Shown here piece by piece: positions 18,207 through 29,709 of a stretch of 40,599 nt of DNA (the stretch's first letter is position 1; each line of letters opens with the position of its first letter). The DNA lies in contig PBYS01000101.1 in NCBI GenBank assembly GCA_002729725.1, positions 1-40,599 on the forward strand, given 5' to 3'. The notes beneath the pieces are model-generated. The model saw only the letters and a list, made by a program, of their open reading frames with translations, did no database searches and was not told the origin of the DNA. Made by a program: the position numbers and the translations under genes. Origin of the DNA: Puniceicoccaceae bacterium (GTDB taxonomy: Bacteria; Verrucomicrobiota; Verrucomicrobiia; Opitutales; Coraliomargaritaceae).

Positions 18207-18341
18207 CTATGCGGCTAGACGATGGCGGCCCTTAGCGCGGCGCGCAGCCAAGACCTTGCGGCCAGAGTGTGTTGCATTACGTGCGCGAAAGCCGAATTTG
18301 CGAGCGCGACGAAGTTTGGAAGGTCGATATGTTGGTTTCAT
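18207..18341 (-). CDS. rpmH: Ribosomal protein bL34
   Basis: 44 codons, below most ORF length cut-offs. The - strand reads [20 protein letters not shown], then [20 protein letters not shown] and ends RLAA. This is the canonical bL34 pattern (KRTYQPSxxRRxRxHGFRxRMxTxxGRxVLxxRRxKGRxxL). It is a component of the large ribosomal subunit. Second residue block KPTYRPS is slightly divergent from the KRTYQPS norm. A purine-rich AGAGG lies upstream of the ATG. First gene of the rpmH-rnpA-yidD-yidC-yebC run. Confidence 0.97.
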   Translation of the reverse strand: MKPTYRPSKLRRARKFGFRARNATHSGRKVLAARRAKGRHRLAA

Positions 18342-18373
18342 AAGAAAGTGCCTCTAAATGGGAAAAGCGGGAG

Positions 18374-18402
18374 AGAAAAACCTCTGCCCTCGCCACTGTC
18401 AA
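18374..18402 (-). promoter_or_regulatory. Putative rpmH promoter
   Basis: On the - strand a consensus -35 TTGACA (18402-18397), 17 bases, then TTTTCT (18379-18374) as a weak -10. It lies about 35-60 bases before the rpmH ATG. The 250 bases between rpmH and the divergent pilC-like gene hold no gene I can see. Confidence 0.45.
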
Positions 18403-18594
18403 GGCGCGATCTTAGAGATTTATCGTCAAAATCACCAGCATGGAGCCACAAGCACGCGCCAAAGCAAGCGTTGAAGCGAGAAGGATTCGTTAATTTTCAG
18501 CAAAAACAGCTCAGCCCACGCCAAGGACTTGCATCTGAAGAACGATTTAGGAATGATCTAGCAAACAACACTCACATAGATCGACCCCACGCAC

Positions 18595-19746
18595 ATGGCT
18601 ACACTCAATTCGAAGGCGAATACCACCTCTACCAAGAAGAAAAAAAGCTTCACTGAGGGGCAACGACTCGCCAAACAAAAGTCATACGAAAAGCAAGCGA
18701 AGCGCAAGAAGATCAAGCTCATGGAGTTAACGATCTTCACACAACAGCTCGCAGCCATGCTGGAAGCTGGCCTACCGCTGGTAGGCGCACTGGAAGCGCT
18801 CGAAGAACAAACAGAGAATCCCGTCTTCCAAATCATCATTCGCAACGTTAAAAATGACGTATCCGCAGGCCGTGCCTTCTCCGAGGCCTGCTCGAGTTAC
18901 CCTCGCGCCTTCCCCAACCTTTTCGTCTCCATGGTCGAAGCCGGTGAAGCCAGCGGCAGTCTAGCTGAAATCCTAGAAAAGACCTCCAGTTATTTCGAAG
19001 AGACGGTCAAACTTATTAAGCAGGTTAAAGGGGCCCTCGTCTACCCCGCAGTCGTCATCAGTTTAGCAATTATCTTGGTGAACGTGCTACTGGTCTTCGT
19101 GATCCCCGTCTTCGCCGAAATGTTCAGCGACTTCGATGCCGAGCTCCCCAAGCCCACACAGTTCCTAATTGGGCTCAGTAACTTTCTAAAGTCTTACATT
19201 CTACTCATCATTGCGGGCATAGCTGGCGCGGTCTGGCTCATTAGACGCTTCGTCGCGACACCTAAGGGTAAAAAAGCCTCGGATAAATTCATCTTAAAAA
19301 TACCTGTCATCGGTGAACTACTGCGCAAAGTCAGCCTATCACGTTTTTGCCGCACCTACGCCATCCTAATGCGCTCGGGCGTGCCGATCTTAAAGACCTT
19401 GGACATTGTCTCGGCAGCAGCTGGCAACACTTTCATCCAAACCGCCTGTAAGAACATATCCCGCCACATCAGCGAGGGTGGCCAAGTTTCCGACGTGGTC
19501 GCCAACGACCCCTACTTTCCCCCGATGGTGAAACACATGAGCCGCGCAGGCGAACAAACCGGTAACGTCGACGGCATGCTAGTCAAAGTCGCCGACTTCT
19601 ACGACGCGGAAGTCGACACCTTAGTGAAAGCACTCACCTCTTTAATGGAGCCCTTATTGATCACCTTCCTCGGGGTCGTAATCGGCGGCATCGTGATGGC
19701 CATGTTCTTACCGATCTTCCAACTCTCCAGCGTCGCTGGCGGCTAA
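18595..19746 (+). CDS. Type II secretion / type IV pilus inner-membrane protein (PilC/GspF family)
   Basis: 383 residues with two T2SSF domains. The first begins MELTIFTQQLAAMLEAGLPL (about 43) and the second LSRFCRTYAILMRSGVPIL (about 245). Family landmarks: EAGEASGSLAEIL and RAGEQTGNVDGML. Three membrane stretches lie around 148-175, 200-222 and 350-378. It is the platform protein that couples the assembly ATPase to pseudopilin or pilin insertion. The N-terminal about 40 residues are Lys/Ser/Thr-rich (TSTKKKKSF) and cytoplasmic. No other secretion gene is adjacent, so pilus, pseudopilus or DNA-uptake use cannot be decided. Confidence 0.9.
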   Translation: MATLNSKANTTSTKKKKSFTEGQRLAKQKSYEKQAKRKKIKLMELTIFTQQLAAMLEAGLPLVGALEALEEQTENPVFQIIIRNVKNDVSAGRAFSEACSSYPRAFPNLFVSMVEAGEASGSLAEILEKTSSYFEETVKLIKQVKGALVYPAVVISLAIILVNVLLVFVIPVFAEMFSDFDAELPKPTQFLIGLSNFLKSYILLIIAGIAGAVWLIRRFVATPKGKKASDKFILKIPVIGELLRKVSLSRFCRTYAILMRSGVPILKTLDIVSAAAGNTFIQTACKNISRHISEGGQVSDVVANDPYFPPMVKHMSRAGEQTGNVDGMLVKVADFYDAEVDTLVKALTSLMEPLLITFLGVVIGGIVMAMFLPIFQLSSVAGG

Positions 19747-20022
19747 CCCCCAAAGGATCACACCCGCCCAGCGCATTCAGGGAACTTGTATCAATTTCCA
19801 CCAGAAGCTCGCTCCTTTAATACCAATTCAAAAAAATTCGCCGCTAATAGATAGATCTTTTGTGACCTCGGTTCTCGGAACCGGGGGATGCCGATCGCTG
19901 CTCGACTGTTTTCTGCATAGCCGTAGGGGACGCATGGAAACATAGTTCCGAGGCTACGCAAAGGGCAAGCTTATCGGTCATATATTCTTAGAAGCGGTTT
20001 ATGTCCGCCCTGCCGGACGCAC
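19747..20022. other. Intergenic stretch with a hairpin, no gene seen
   Basis: About 275 bases between the convergent pilC-like gene and greA terminator. No convincing ORF. CCTCGGTTC and GAACCGGGG (about 19867-19887, loop TCG) form a nine-pair hairpin with one wobble, without a following T-tract. A second partner TTCCGAGG occurs near 19950. It could be a remnant or an interspersed repeat; nothing more can be supported. Confidence 0.5.
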
Positions 20023-20053
20023 AAAAAAAGGCGCCCCCCGCGATGGGAGCGCC
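20023..20053 (-). terminator. Intrinsic terminator of the long greA gene
   Basis: On the - strand GGCGCTCCC (20053-20045), loop, then GGGGGGCGCC (20039-20030), followed by seven T (20029-20023). It begins 25 bases after the stop of the GreA-type gene. Confidence 0.88.
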
Positions 20054-20077
20054 TTGATTCTAAATGGCTGGGTCGGC

Positions 20078-21937
<1,860 letters not shown>

Positions 21938-21990
21938 AATGATTGCTTGTCTTAGTCGTAAACTATCAAATATGGACAGTTTCCGCGCCA

Positions 21991-23283
21991 ATGAGAAGTA
22001 TTAAGTTTAGCTTATCCAGAAAGTCCACAACAGGTTGGGATGCTGCTGTACACTTAACAGAAGCATATCTGTCAGGTGACCGAAAGGCCGACCAATTGTT
22101 GGACGAACTACCTACAGAGTTTATAGGAGATCGGCGCGCTGCCTGCCAATCACTTTTTTTAGGGGCGCTTCGCCATGGGCACCGCAGCAAGGCGGCACTG
22201 AAGGGGCTATTGCGCAAAAAGGCAAAGCCTGGCGTGGAAGCGATCTTGCTGGTATCGGGCTACGAACTGCTGGCCGCCGACGCGGAGAAGCACCCCAAAA
22301 TCATCCACCACGCGGTGGAACGCAGCAAGCAACTGGTGAATCGCTTCGAGCAAGGCTTCTTAAACGCGGTGCTACGTAAATTACCGGAGGCGCTGGCTCA
22401 GTTCGACGCCGAAGCAGCACCTGCGGCTTTTTATAGTCATCCGGAGTGGCTGGTCTCGCATTGGAAGCGAGAGTTCCCCCAAAGCTATTTACAGCTGCTG
22501 GAATGGGACCAGGGCATTCCAGCCACCTATCTAAAGATCTACGACGACTCGATCCAAAAGCCTGCAGGGCTGGAAGCCACAGATTGGCCGCAATTTTACC
22601 GCATCACGCCGAAATTGTCTTGGAAGGAGGACCTACACCCGCTGCTAAATAGGGGCAACGCCTATATCAAAGACCCGTCCACGCGTCTCGCGCCGGCCCT
22701 ACTTGCGCCGCAGGCGGGTGAGTCAGTGCTCGACCTTTGCGCCGCTCCGGGCGGCAAGGCGTACGACATGGCGCACGCCATGACTGGCAAGGGTCAGATC
22801 GTGGCCGTCGACCTGCCAGGCAATCGCATCGCCCGGCTCGAGGCCAACTTATCCACGCTACGCTCGACAGACTTAAACTGCGCGATCATCGAATCGGACT
22901 TATTGGAATTGGAAGCGGCGACCTTTCAGGCCCAGGCGCTGCCCATTGCATATGACGCAGTCATGCTGGACGCGCCTTGCTCGAACACGGGCGTAATCCA
23001 ACGCAGGACCGACGTTAAATGGCGCCTGAGACCGAAGGACATCGCCCAGTGTGCAAAACTTCAGCTGCAATTACTCCACTCCGCCGCTCGATTCGTCAAA
23101 GCGGGCGGACGTATTGTTTACAGCACCTGCAGCATCGAGGCCACCGAAAACAGCGAGCTCATTGAGCAATTCCTTAAGAGCAAATCCGGACAGAAATTTG
23201 AACTCGTCGACACGGCGATCAGTCTCCCGTGGAAGACTGGTCACGACGGTGCGGGCGCATTTCTGCTCTGCCGCAAAGCCTAA
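21991..23283 (+). CDS. rsmB: rRNA (cytosine-C5) methyltransferase, RsmB family
   Basis: 430 residues from ATG 21991 (MRSIKFSLSRKST); an in-frame earlier start would run into the greA start region. An N-terminal NusB-like helical domain (about 10-140) is followed by a SAM-dependent Nol1/Nop2/Sun domain: LDLCAAPGGKA near 243, DAPCSNTGVIQRRTDVKWR near 330 and YSTCSIEATENSELI near 374. Both catalytic Cys (in APCS and STCS) are present. The family methylates C967 of 16S rRNA (E. coli numbering). The NusB domain marks RsmB rather than RsmF. It is followed nine bases later by a DUF2293 gene. Confidence 0.9.
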   Translation: MRSIKFSLSRKSTTGWDAAVHLTEAYLSGDRKADQLLDELPTEFIGDRRAACQSLFLGALRHGHRSKAALKGLLRKKAKPGVEAILLVSGYELLAADAEKHPKIIHHAVERSKQLVNRFEQGFLNAVLRKLPEALAQFDAEAAPAAFYSHPEWLVSHWKREFPQSYLQLLEWDQGIPATYLKIYDDSIQKPAGLEATDWPQFYRITPKLSWKEDLHPLLNRGNAYIKDPSTRLAPALLAPQAGESVLDLCAAPGGKAYDMAHAMTGKGQIVAVDLPGNRIARLEANLSTLRSTDLNCAIIESDLLELEAATFQAQALPIAYDAVMLDAPCSNTGVIQRRTDVKWRLRPKDIAQCAKLQLQLLHSAARFVKAGGRIVYSTCSIEATENSELIEQFLKSKSGQKFELVDTAISLPWKTGHDGAGAFLLCRKA

Positions 23284-23292
23284 CAAGCCCCT

Positions 23293-23964
23293 ATGCCTGA
23301 ATCACAAATCGTCCGTCCCTGCCCTAAACCGGGCCACGTCTTTAGCTGCCAGGGAGAACTCCTCGCGGTGCCTGCCGGCTGGGCATTATTACCGCCCGGT
23401 GATGCCGCACTGAGCCGGCGCATCAAGCAGGACGGCCCTTCTTGGACGGTCAAAGAAAAGAAGGGGCGCAAGGAATTTTCACAGGGCATCTGGGCGCCCG
23501 CGCACCGAATCGAAGCACTGCAAGCCGCGCGCAAGCTGGAAAAAGCAGACCCCGCTTACACTCAGAAACTGGAGGCGGGCCGCGCCCGTCGCGCCCAAGC
23601 GGAGGTCGTGTATAATGAGGACTTTACTCAGGCTCTGCGCGATTACCTCAACTTCCACCCACGCTATGAACTTCTGGCCAAGCGCTTGAGCGTATTGATT
23701 GCGGCCCACGCCACACCTGTCGGCAGTGGCACCGTCGCGCGCACTAAACGCATCCCGATTGAGCAGCGTGCGGAAGCCGCGACCATCGCTTGGATGCGCC
23801 ACCAGACCACCGCTTACGACCACATGCAGATACCGCGCGCCAAAGGAGCTCGGCGCGAAGTGCGTCGCATGCTAGCCAAAGAGTCAAAGCGACTCTTGGA
23901 ATCCTACCGCAGAGGCACTCGCATCGACGTCAACCACTGCCCGCTGCAAGCCGCGCTACGCTGA
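23293..23964 (+). CDS. DUF2293 domain protein
   Basis: 223 residues, rich in Arg and Lys. The C-terminal part has ATIAWMRHQTTAYDHM and RREVRRMLAKESKRLLESYR, matching DUF2293 (a helical domain with a conserved R-H-x-T-x-Y-D pattern). The N-terminal part (about 1-70: PGDAALSRRIKQDGPSW) is conserved in this family too. Cytoplasmic, basic, so nucleic-acid binding is possible, but the function is unknown. Nine bases after rsmB, probably cotranscribed with it. Confidence 0.75.
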   Translation: MPESQIVRPCPKPGHVFSCQGELLAVPAGWALLPPGDAALSRRIKQDGPSWTVKEKKGRKEFSQGIWAPAHRIEALQAARKLEKADPAYTQKLEAGRARRAQAEVVYNEDFTQALRDYLNFHPRYELLAKRLSVLIAAHATPVGSGTVARTKRIPIEQRAEAATIAWMRHQTTAYDHMQIPRAKGARREVRRMLAKESKRLLESYRRGTRIDVNHCPLQAALR

Positions 23965-24022
23965 GCAGGATCAGCGGGTAACCGAGCGCATACTCGATCC
24001 AGCAGTCGCTACAAGGAGTGAA

Positions 24023-25246
24023 TTAGGCTTCGCCTAACACACGGGCGGCCTCTTGCACATCTTTATCACCACGGCCGCTGAGGTTACCGATAATAATTTG
24101 ATCCGGCGACATCTCTCTCGCGCGCTTCATCGTGTAAGCGATGCCGTGAGAGGATTCGAGCGCGGGCACGATGCCCTCGATCGCACATAAATCTTGAAAG
24201 GCTTGCAAGGCCTCCTGATCGGTCGCGTAACCAAAATCGATGCGTCCTTTTTCCTTATAATAAGCATGCTCGGGGCCAACTGCGGCGTAATCGAGGCCCG
24301 CAGAGACGGAGTGAGTCAGATCGATTTGCCCCTCGGGGCTCTGCAAAATCCAGGTCTTGGCGCCCTGCAAGACGCCCAGCTGGCCACCTTCGAAACGGGC
24401 CGCATGATGCCCGCGCTTGATTTCGCGACCACCGGCTTCGACACCAGTCAGGCGCACATTGAGATCTTTAAGAAAGGCAAAAAAGATACCGATCGCATTG
24501 GAGCCACCGCCGACACAGGCAGCCACTTCGTCGGGTAGACGACCTTCTTTTTCCATAATTTGGCGACGGCACTCCTCACCGATCACACGATGGAAGTCGC
24601 GCACCATCATCGGGAATGGGTGCGAGCCAAGCGCGGAACCGATAATGTAGTGAGTGGTGCGAATATTTGTGACCCAATCACGCATGGCTTCGTTTACGGC
24701 CTCCTTGAGCGTCTTTTGCCCAGCGGAAACGCCGCGCACCTCCGCCCCGCAAAGGCGTATACGGTAGACATTGAGCGATTGGCGGCGCATATCTTCCTCG
24801 CCCATATAAATAACGCATTCGAAGCCCATCTTAGCACACATCGCTGCCGTTGCGATACCGTGCTGCCCCGCCCCCGTCTCGGCGATAATGCGCTTTTTGC
24901 CCATACGCTTGGCCAATAGGGCCTGCCCGAGCGCGTTATTGATTTTATGGGCGCCGGTGTGCAGTAAATCTTCGCGCTTCAAGTAAATTTTAGCTCCACC
25001 GCAGAGTTCTGTCAGGCGGTCGGCAAAATAAAGATTGGTCGGGCGCCCCGCGAACTCACGCAACTGAAAATCCAGCTCCTGTTGAAACTCAGGGTCTTTA
25101 CGCGCGGCCTCATAGGCCTCGCTCAGCTCGAAGAGCGGGGTCATTAAAGTCTCTGGCACATACATGCCTCCGTAGGGCCCGAAGTGACCGCGAGCATCGG
25201 GGAGGTTAAGTGGATCGACTTCGAGTTCTGAAGGAGCAGTTTGCAT
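24023..25246 (-). CDS. trpB: Tryptophan synthase beta subunit
   Basis: 407 residues, TrpB1 type. The PLP lysine is K101 in HTGAHKINN, preceded by LKRED. Other landmarks: [31 protein letters not shown] phosphate loop near 237, and the SSHGIAY and GRGDKD blocks at the end. It condenses indole with serine to tryptophan, normally in an alpha2beta2 complex. No trpA lies next to it. A 49-base gap separates it from the kdsB stop on the same strand. Confidence 0.96.
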   Translation of the reverse strand: MQTAPSELEVDPLNLPDARGHFGPYGGMYVPETLMTPLFELSEAYEAARKDPEFQQELDFQLREFAGRPTNLYFADRLTELCGGAKIYLKREDLLHTGAHKINNALGQALLAKRMGKKRIIAETGAGQHGIATAAMCAKMGFECVIYMGEEDMRRQSLNVYRIRLCGAEVRGVSAGQKTLKEAVNEAMRDWVTNIRTTHYIIGSALGSHPFPMMVRDFHRVIGEECRRQIMEKEGRLPDEVAACVGGGSNAIGIFFAFLKDLNVRLTGVEAGGREIKRGHHAARFEGGQLGVLQGAKTWILQSPEGQIDLTHSVSAGLDYAAVGPEHAYYKEKGRIDFGYATDQEALQAFQDLCAIEGIVPALESSHGIAYTMKRAREMSPDQIIIGNLSGRGDKDVQEAARVLGEA

Positions 25247-25295
25247 AGCTTAAATACGGCTGTGAGTCGGCGGCTTTGTCAAGCAGGCAAGTGTG

Positions 25296-26048
25296 TCACT
25301 CGGCTGGCAGGCGTGCTTCGAACTCGCCCACATCCTCCGGTGTATCAATACCTATAGTGGCTTGATCGGTGATGCCGACATGGATGCGATAGCCATGTTC
25401 CATTACACGCAGTTGTTCGAGCTTTTCGATATTTTCCAAAAAGCCGGGCTCCAGACCTGAAAATGCACTCAGGAAATCTGCCTTATAAGCATACAAGCCA
25501 AGATGACGGTAACAAGGGTTCTGCGCCAACCATGTGGCATCTACTCGAGCGGCGCAATCGCGAGCAAAAGGGATGGGCGAACGGGAGAAATAGAGTGCAT
25601 AGCCGGCGCGGTCGCGCACGACTTTAACTTGATTCGGATTGGCAAAATCCTGCGCTCGCTCAAAGGGCACCGCCAAGGTCGACATGGCGGCCTCGCCCTC
25701 GAGCCCCGCAGCCAGCGCTCGAATCTGCTCACCAGTGACAAGCGGCTCGTCACCTTGCACGTTGATCACCGCAGGGGCGCCCACGATGGCATTGGCCTCC
25801 GCTAAGCGGTCGGTCCCGCTGGGGTGATCTGCTCGCGTGCGCACCGCATTGAAGCCCGCCTCACTCAGGCAACGCTCCAAGGCATCGTCATCCACCGCGA
25901 AGTAGAGCGGAAACTCTGGCGCGACCGCACGAATACGTTCGGCCGTCCACAAAATGATGGGCTTTCCATGGACCAGATGCAGAAGTTTTGCGGGGAAACG
26001 CGTCGAAGCGAGTCGAGCAGGCACAATTATAGAAGCTGTCTTTGACAT
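25296..26048 (-). CDS. kdsB: 3-deoxy-manno-octulosonate cytidylyltransferase (CMP-Kdo synthetase)
   Basis: 250 residues from ATG 26048 ([19 protein letters not shown]); upstream Met codons add six unconserved residues. Motifs: [14 protein letters not shown] (nucleotide binding), [22 protein letters not shown] and the [13 protein letters not shown] block. It activates Kdo with CTP for lipid A-core assembly. With kdsD at 13198 this shows a Kdo-containing LPS. Divergent from the rhodanese gene, 30 bases between starts. Confidence 0.95.
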   Translation of the reverse strand: MSKTASIIVPARLASTRFPAKLLHLVHGKPIILWTAERIRAVAPEFPLYFAVDDDALERCLSEAGFNAVRTRADHPSGTDRLAEANAIVGAPAVINVQGDEPLVTGEQIRALAAGLEGEAAMSTLAVPFERAQDFANPNQVKVVRDRAGYALYFSRSPIPFARDCAARVDATWLAQNPCYRHLGLYAYKADFLSAFSGLEPGFLENIEKLEQLRVMEHGYRIHVGITDQATIGIDTPEDVGEFEARLPAE

Positions 26049-26078
26049 ATATCCAAGCATCATCATGAAAGATCACAA

Positions 26079-26399
26079 ATGAACAAGGAAATCAGTGCGA
26101 GCAAAGCGGCAATTTTACGCGAAAACCATCCCGAAGCAGTCTTTCTCGACGTGCGCGAAGACTCCGAACTGGCAATTTGCCGGATTGAGGGCGCACTTCA
26201 TATCCCGATGGGCGAAATCCCAGAGCGGCATACGGCGCTGCCTAAGGATGTGCCACTAGTCGTGTTATGTCACCACGGCATGCGTAGCATGAACGTCATA
26301 CAATTTTTGGCAGCAAAGGGCTTTGAGAATACGATTAACCTGAGCGGCGGCATTCACGCTTGGGCGAGCGATGTTGACCCTGCAATGCGCAGCTACTAG
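26079..26399 (+). CDS. Rhodanese-domain protein
   Basis: 106 residues, a single rhodanese domain. FLDVREDSELAICRIEGALHIPMGEIPER (landmark, about residues 22-50) and the active-site loop CHHGMRS with C64, then GFENTINLSGGIHAW. It transfers sulfur via a Cys persulfide. The HxGMRS loop form is common among single-domain rhodaneses. Its partner is not indicated; sufU lies far away at 6302. It is convergent with the cyclase gene, 17 bases apart, with no terminator seen. Confidence 0.92.
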   Translation: MNKEISASKAAILRENHPEAVFLDVREDSELAICRIEGALHIPMGEIPERHTALPKDVPLVVLCHHGMRSMNVIQFLAAKGFENTINLSGGIHAWASDVDPAMRSY

Positions 26400-26416
26400 C
26401 GACGTAAAACGACGAG

Positions 26417-28789
26417 CTACTTCGAGGTCATCACGTAGGCACCGTTCCAACCGGCGGGAGCTCCTGTCTCTAGGAACTGGCGACAACGCGCCGCGAGAAC
26501 TGCAGAAGGCGTCGTGGGCGCAAAAGCCTTAAACGGCTCATTGGCCTCAGACGCCTCAAAACCTTGCAAGGCGGCGGCCCAATCAGCTTTAAAATAGAGC
26601 TCCAAGGCAGCCTCATAAGCAGCCCGGCACGCAGAGCTCTGGCCTGCTGACACCGAGGAGTCCCAGAGTTCATAGAGCTCGACTGGTTGACGACGCCCCT
26701 TCACGACCACACGGTCCAGCTTACGATAATTGAGCTCGGTACCTTCGGCCAGTGCAGCCTGCAAGGTGTTTTCAGTGACCATAGTATACACACCGTAGAT
26801 CTTTGCCCCACTTTCGCAGCGAGCAGCGAGGTTCACCGAATCCCCCATCATCGTATAATTGAAGCGCATCTCACTGCCCATATTGCCAATGACGGCGCGC
26901 CCCGTGTTCACACCGATACGTGTGCGCATATGCCGCACACTCTCCGGCCATTCGCCCGAGTCTGCCCATTTCTCTCGCAGGACAGCGTGGCATGCCTGCA
27001 TTTCAATCGCGGCCTTGCAGGCGCGGGATGCATGATCCGTCACAGGCACCGGCATGCCAAACATAGTTACGATCGCATCGCCGATGTATTTATCCAAGGT
27101 GCCAGACTGAAGCTGGAAGACCTCCGTCATGGCTCCCAAATATTCGTTCATCAAAGAAACCAGTTGGTGCGGAGTGAGCTCCTCGGAGAGTGCAGAGAAG
27201 CCTTCCACATCAGAGAACAGCGCAGTGATTTCCGTATCGGTGCCACCGAGTTGCGGGTCCTGATTCGACTCCACCATTTCATCTACCAGCTTCGGTGCAA
27301 CATAGGCGCCAAAAAGTGCCTTGATGCGACGCCGTTGCCACTCCTCTGAACCGAGCTTGAGCAATACCACAGAAACCACCGCAGTCAAAGACGAGCCTAT
27401 CGGCACAATCATGGGCAAGATCCAATTAAACTGCGCAAAGGCAAAAAACACACAACCGCCATATGCGAGTAGCAACAGCAAGGACAGCAAGCGCAAGCTG
27501 CCACGATTTAAGGCGAGCATGCAAACCAACAAGGGTAGCAAACACACGATCGCAATACAAAGCCCGGAATCCGCGCGTGTGATGTATGCTTCATCCGCGA
27601 TAGTACGATAGAGATTTGCATGTAGCCCGACCTTAGGCACTGGCTCACGATTAAACGGAGTCGGCGAAATATCTTTTAACTGTGGATCCACCGGACCAAC
27701 AAAAATGACCTTGTCCCGAAAACGCTCAAACCACTTCTCCAACTCCGCGACTTTGACTGTATCCTGCGCTGAGGCAGCTTCCGATAAGGCATGCGCTTTG
27801 CGCAATACTGCTTGCATACTGACATGATCCTCATCGCCCGAGATCTCCCAACCTTCAAACCAATTCACTTCGATCGACTGCTGCCGCACCAAAGGGATCT
27901 GTCTAAAGACCTCACCTGCACGTCGAATCGTGAGCGTGTCAGGACTAATTTCAACTGCGTCTTCATCTAATTCATGTGCAGCCAAGAAAGTTTCCAGACC
28001 GAGCGTAAAAATCGTCATTTCACTCTGCAAAGGTACCGAATATGTGGAAAAGCCGTCTAAATCAGTCAGCACAACTTCATCGCCCACCACTTCGGAATAC
28101 GGCTCATTCATGAAATCCATTTTGTCACGCATCGCTCCATCGACTAAATGGAAGCTATAGCGCGCGCTATTTAACCCAACAAAGCTTGGCACATAATACG
28201 GCACCACGCCCCCACTCAGGGTTTCATCGACATTGGCCAAGGCCAAACGCCCCACATTGAAATCAATAATCGGATATGTGGGCGCTTCAGGGAAAGGCGA
28301 CATCTCTGGATCGTAGTCGCCGTCACGGATCATAGGCAACAGAGCCGCTTCTTGAGTGATCGATGACACCACTCCGGTATAAGCTGCAGCGAGCACGATA
28401 CGATCCTCGTAGGCCGCAACAACCTTGCCCAAAAAACTGTCCCCCTTACGCGCACGTTCCCAATCAAGTAACGCACCACCACCATACTTTGACAGTATGA
28501 TATCCACACTGGCGGTCTTCGCTCCACCCACTCCAAGCAGAGCATGCAGCAACACCCCAAACTCACGCCGATCCCAAGGACGATCCCCCATATAAGAAAC
28601 CGTCTCAGCATCCAAATCGACATAAACCACAGGCGCACTCGATTCGATCTCCCCACGAGCCAAATAGCGCCAGCGCAGCGTTTCCTGCTCCAGCCCATCT
28701 AAAACCCCCGATAGCATCAGCAACAGCCAAAGCACCACCGAAAGCGTAATCAGCCCGAGCGAAATTAATAACTGTTTCGATTTCTTCAC
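26417..28789 (-). CDS. CHASE2-domain adenylate/guanylate cyclase (class III)
   Basis: 790 residues, GTG start (28789) nine bases after the FecR gene. One N-terminal membrane segment (about 7-30), an extracytoplasmic CHASE2 domain (about 30-400; DRPWDRREFGVLLHAL, KTASVDIILS, VIFVGPVDPQLKDISPTPFN), three membrane segments (about 408-490) and a cytoplasmic class III cyclase domain (about 520-705). Cyclase landmarks: FSDVEGFSALS and DKYIGDAIVTMFG (both metal Asp and the Lys present), RIGVNTGRAVIGNMGS and MMGDSVNLAARCES. A TPR-like helical end follows. CHASE2 is a sensor of an unknown periplasmic signal. With the preceding FecR protein and O-antigen-ligase-like protein it may sense envelope state and produce cAMP. 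That ligand idea is inference. Confidence 0.92.
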   Translation of the reverse strand: MKKSKQLLISLGLITLSVVLWLLLMLSGVLDGLEQETLRWRYLARGEIESSAPVVYVDLDAETVSYMGDRPWDRREFGVLLHALLGVGGAKTASVDIILSKYGGGALLDWERARKGDSFLGKVVAAYEDRIVLAAAYTGVVSSITQEAALLPMIRDGDYDPEMSPFPEAPTYPIIDFNVGRLALANVDETLSGGVVPYYVPSFVGLNSARYSFHLVDGAMRDKMDFMNEPYSEVVGDEVVLTDLDGFSTYSVPLQSEMTIFTLGLETFLAAHELDEDAVEISPDTLTIRRAGEVFRQIPLVRQQSIEVNWFEGWEISGDEDHVSMQAVLRKAHALSEAASAQDTVKVAELEKWFERFRDKVIFVGPVDPQLKDISPTPFNREPVPKVGLHANLYRTIADEAYITRADSGLCIAIVCLLPLLVCMLALNRGSLRLLSLLLLLAYGGCVFFAFAQFNWILPMIVPIGSSLTAVVSVVLLKLGSEEWQRRRIKALFGAYVAPKLVDEMVESNQDPQLGGTDTEITALFSDVEGFSALSEELTPHQLVSLMNEYLGAMTEVFQLQSGTLDKYIGDAIVTMFGMPVPVTDHASRACKAAIEMQACHAVLREKWADSGEWPESVRHMRTRIGVNTGRAVIGNMGSEMRFNYTMMGDSVNLAARCESGAKIYGVYTMVTENTLQAALAEGTELNYRKLDRVVVKGRRQPVELYELWDSSVSAGQSSACRAAYEAALELYFKADWAAALQGFEASEANEPFKAFAPTTPSAVLAARCRQFLETGAPAGWNGAYVMTSK

Positions 28790-28798
28790 CTGTCCCGC

Positions 28799-29707
28799 TT
28801 AAAATAAATCAGCTTGATTGGCTGACGGCGGCTTAAGCTCCCCACGAAAAGGCGTCACGAGCTCAGGCTCGTCTGCATATTCAATGATAATAATAGGCCT
28901 GCGCATCTCCTTTACAGCTGCTGAATTAGGCACGACTGCAGATTGCCGCACGCCTTGATCCACCCCCTTAAAGTGCCCTAAGAACGGCTCCAAGACATTC
29001 GCCGACTCCGAATACTGATCCTGCATTAATTTAAAACGCTGAATCAACTCATACGAACGAATCGTACTCTCACCAATTTCAATCGATGGCGTATTGCGCG
29101 CCCCCGCGCCAGCGAGGCGCTGCCCTGTTCGCAGGGTGTATTGCTGCCCTTGTAAGTCAGTAAAACGAACCCTACCATCACTACAATTAATAGTGAAATC
29201 AAAGATTTGGCTGCGTGGATCGAATTCGATACGCATTTGCCATAAAGCATTTTTCACAGTCAAGCGCCCGAGCGGGGTTTCAATCAGGCACTGAGAGGAT
29301 TCAATCATATTGCGATTATCGACCACAATCTCACCCCCTCGAAAATTAAGAATCATCCGACTTTGGCCCGTCTCAGACTCTGTCGTCTCCCAAGATTGCA
29401 AGTCAGGCATGATTTGTTCAAATCGCTCGACCGAAAAACTACCTTCCCCTTGGAAATAAATATGAGTGCGATTCGAAGTACTCAAATAAGCTGCTGCGCC
29501 ATAGATAGCCTCACAGTCGACCAAGCCAGGCAAAGAAACAGGCACCTGCTCAGGAGCCAATAAAACAGTCTCGGCACCGAGCTGTTTCAAACTAACTTGG
29601 CCAGTTACCTCATGCAGCGTGACTGCGCCACTCACCCACATCTCTGCTTGGACCTGCGAAGCGAATAAAAACAGCACGGCTGCGAGAACTTTAGTAAAAT
29701 GTATCAC
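28799..29707 (-). CDS. FecR-domain periplasmic protein
   Basis: 302 residues with GTG start (29707), two bases after the upstream gene's stop. A signal peptide (about 1-21, ending QVQA) is followed by a FecR-like domain (about 60-205) with RFGGGEIV-type strands: MILNFRGGEIVVDNRNM, TPLGRLTVKNALWQMRI and RVRFTDLQGQQYTLRTGQRL. Standard FecR proteins are inner-membrane anti-sigma regulators; here there is a cleavable signal and no obvious membrane segment. FecR domains of this type often stand beside CHASE2 cyclases. C-terminal about 70 residues are low-complexity, no motif recognised. Likely a periplasmic partner of the cyclase (inference). Confidence 0.8.
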   Translation of the reverse strand: MIHFTKVLAAVLFLFASQVQAEMWVSGAVTLHEVTGQVSLKQLGAETVLLAPEQVPVSLPGLVDCEAIYGAAAYLSTSNRTHIYFQGEGSFSVERFEQIMPDLQSWETTESETGQSRMILNFRGGEIVVDNRNMIESSQCLIETPLGRLTVKNALWQMRIEFDPRSQIFDFTINCSDGRVRFTDLQGQQYTLRTGQRLAGAGARNTPSIEIGESTIRSYELIQRFKLMQDQYSESANVLEPFLGHFKGVDQGVRQSAVVPNSAAVKEMRRPIIIIEYADEPELVTPFRGELKPPSANQADLF

Positions 29708-29709
29708 AG

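Noticed and set aside
18106..18594. Replication origin near rpmH-rnpA
   Set aside because: This gene pair often sits near oriC, but no dnaA, dnaN or cluster of TTATCCACA boxes is visible; the single near-match TTATCCACG at about 22850 is inside rsmB.
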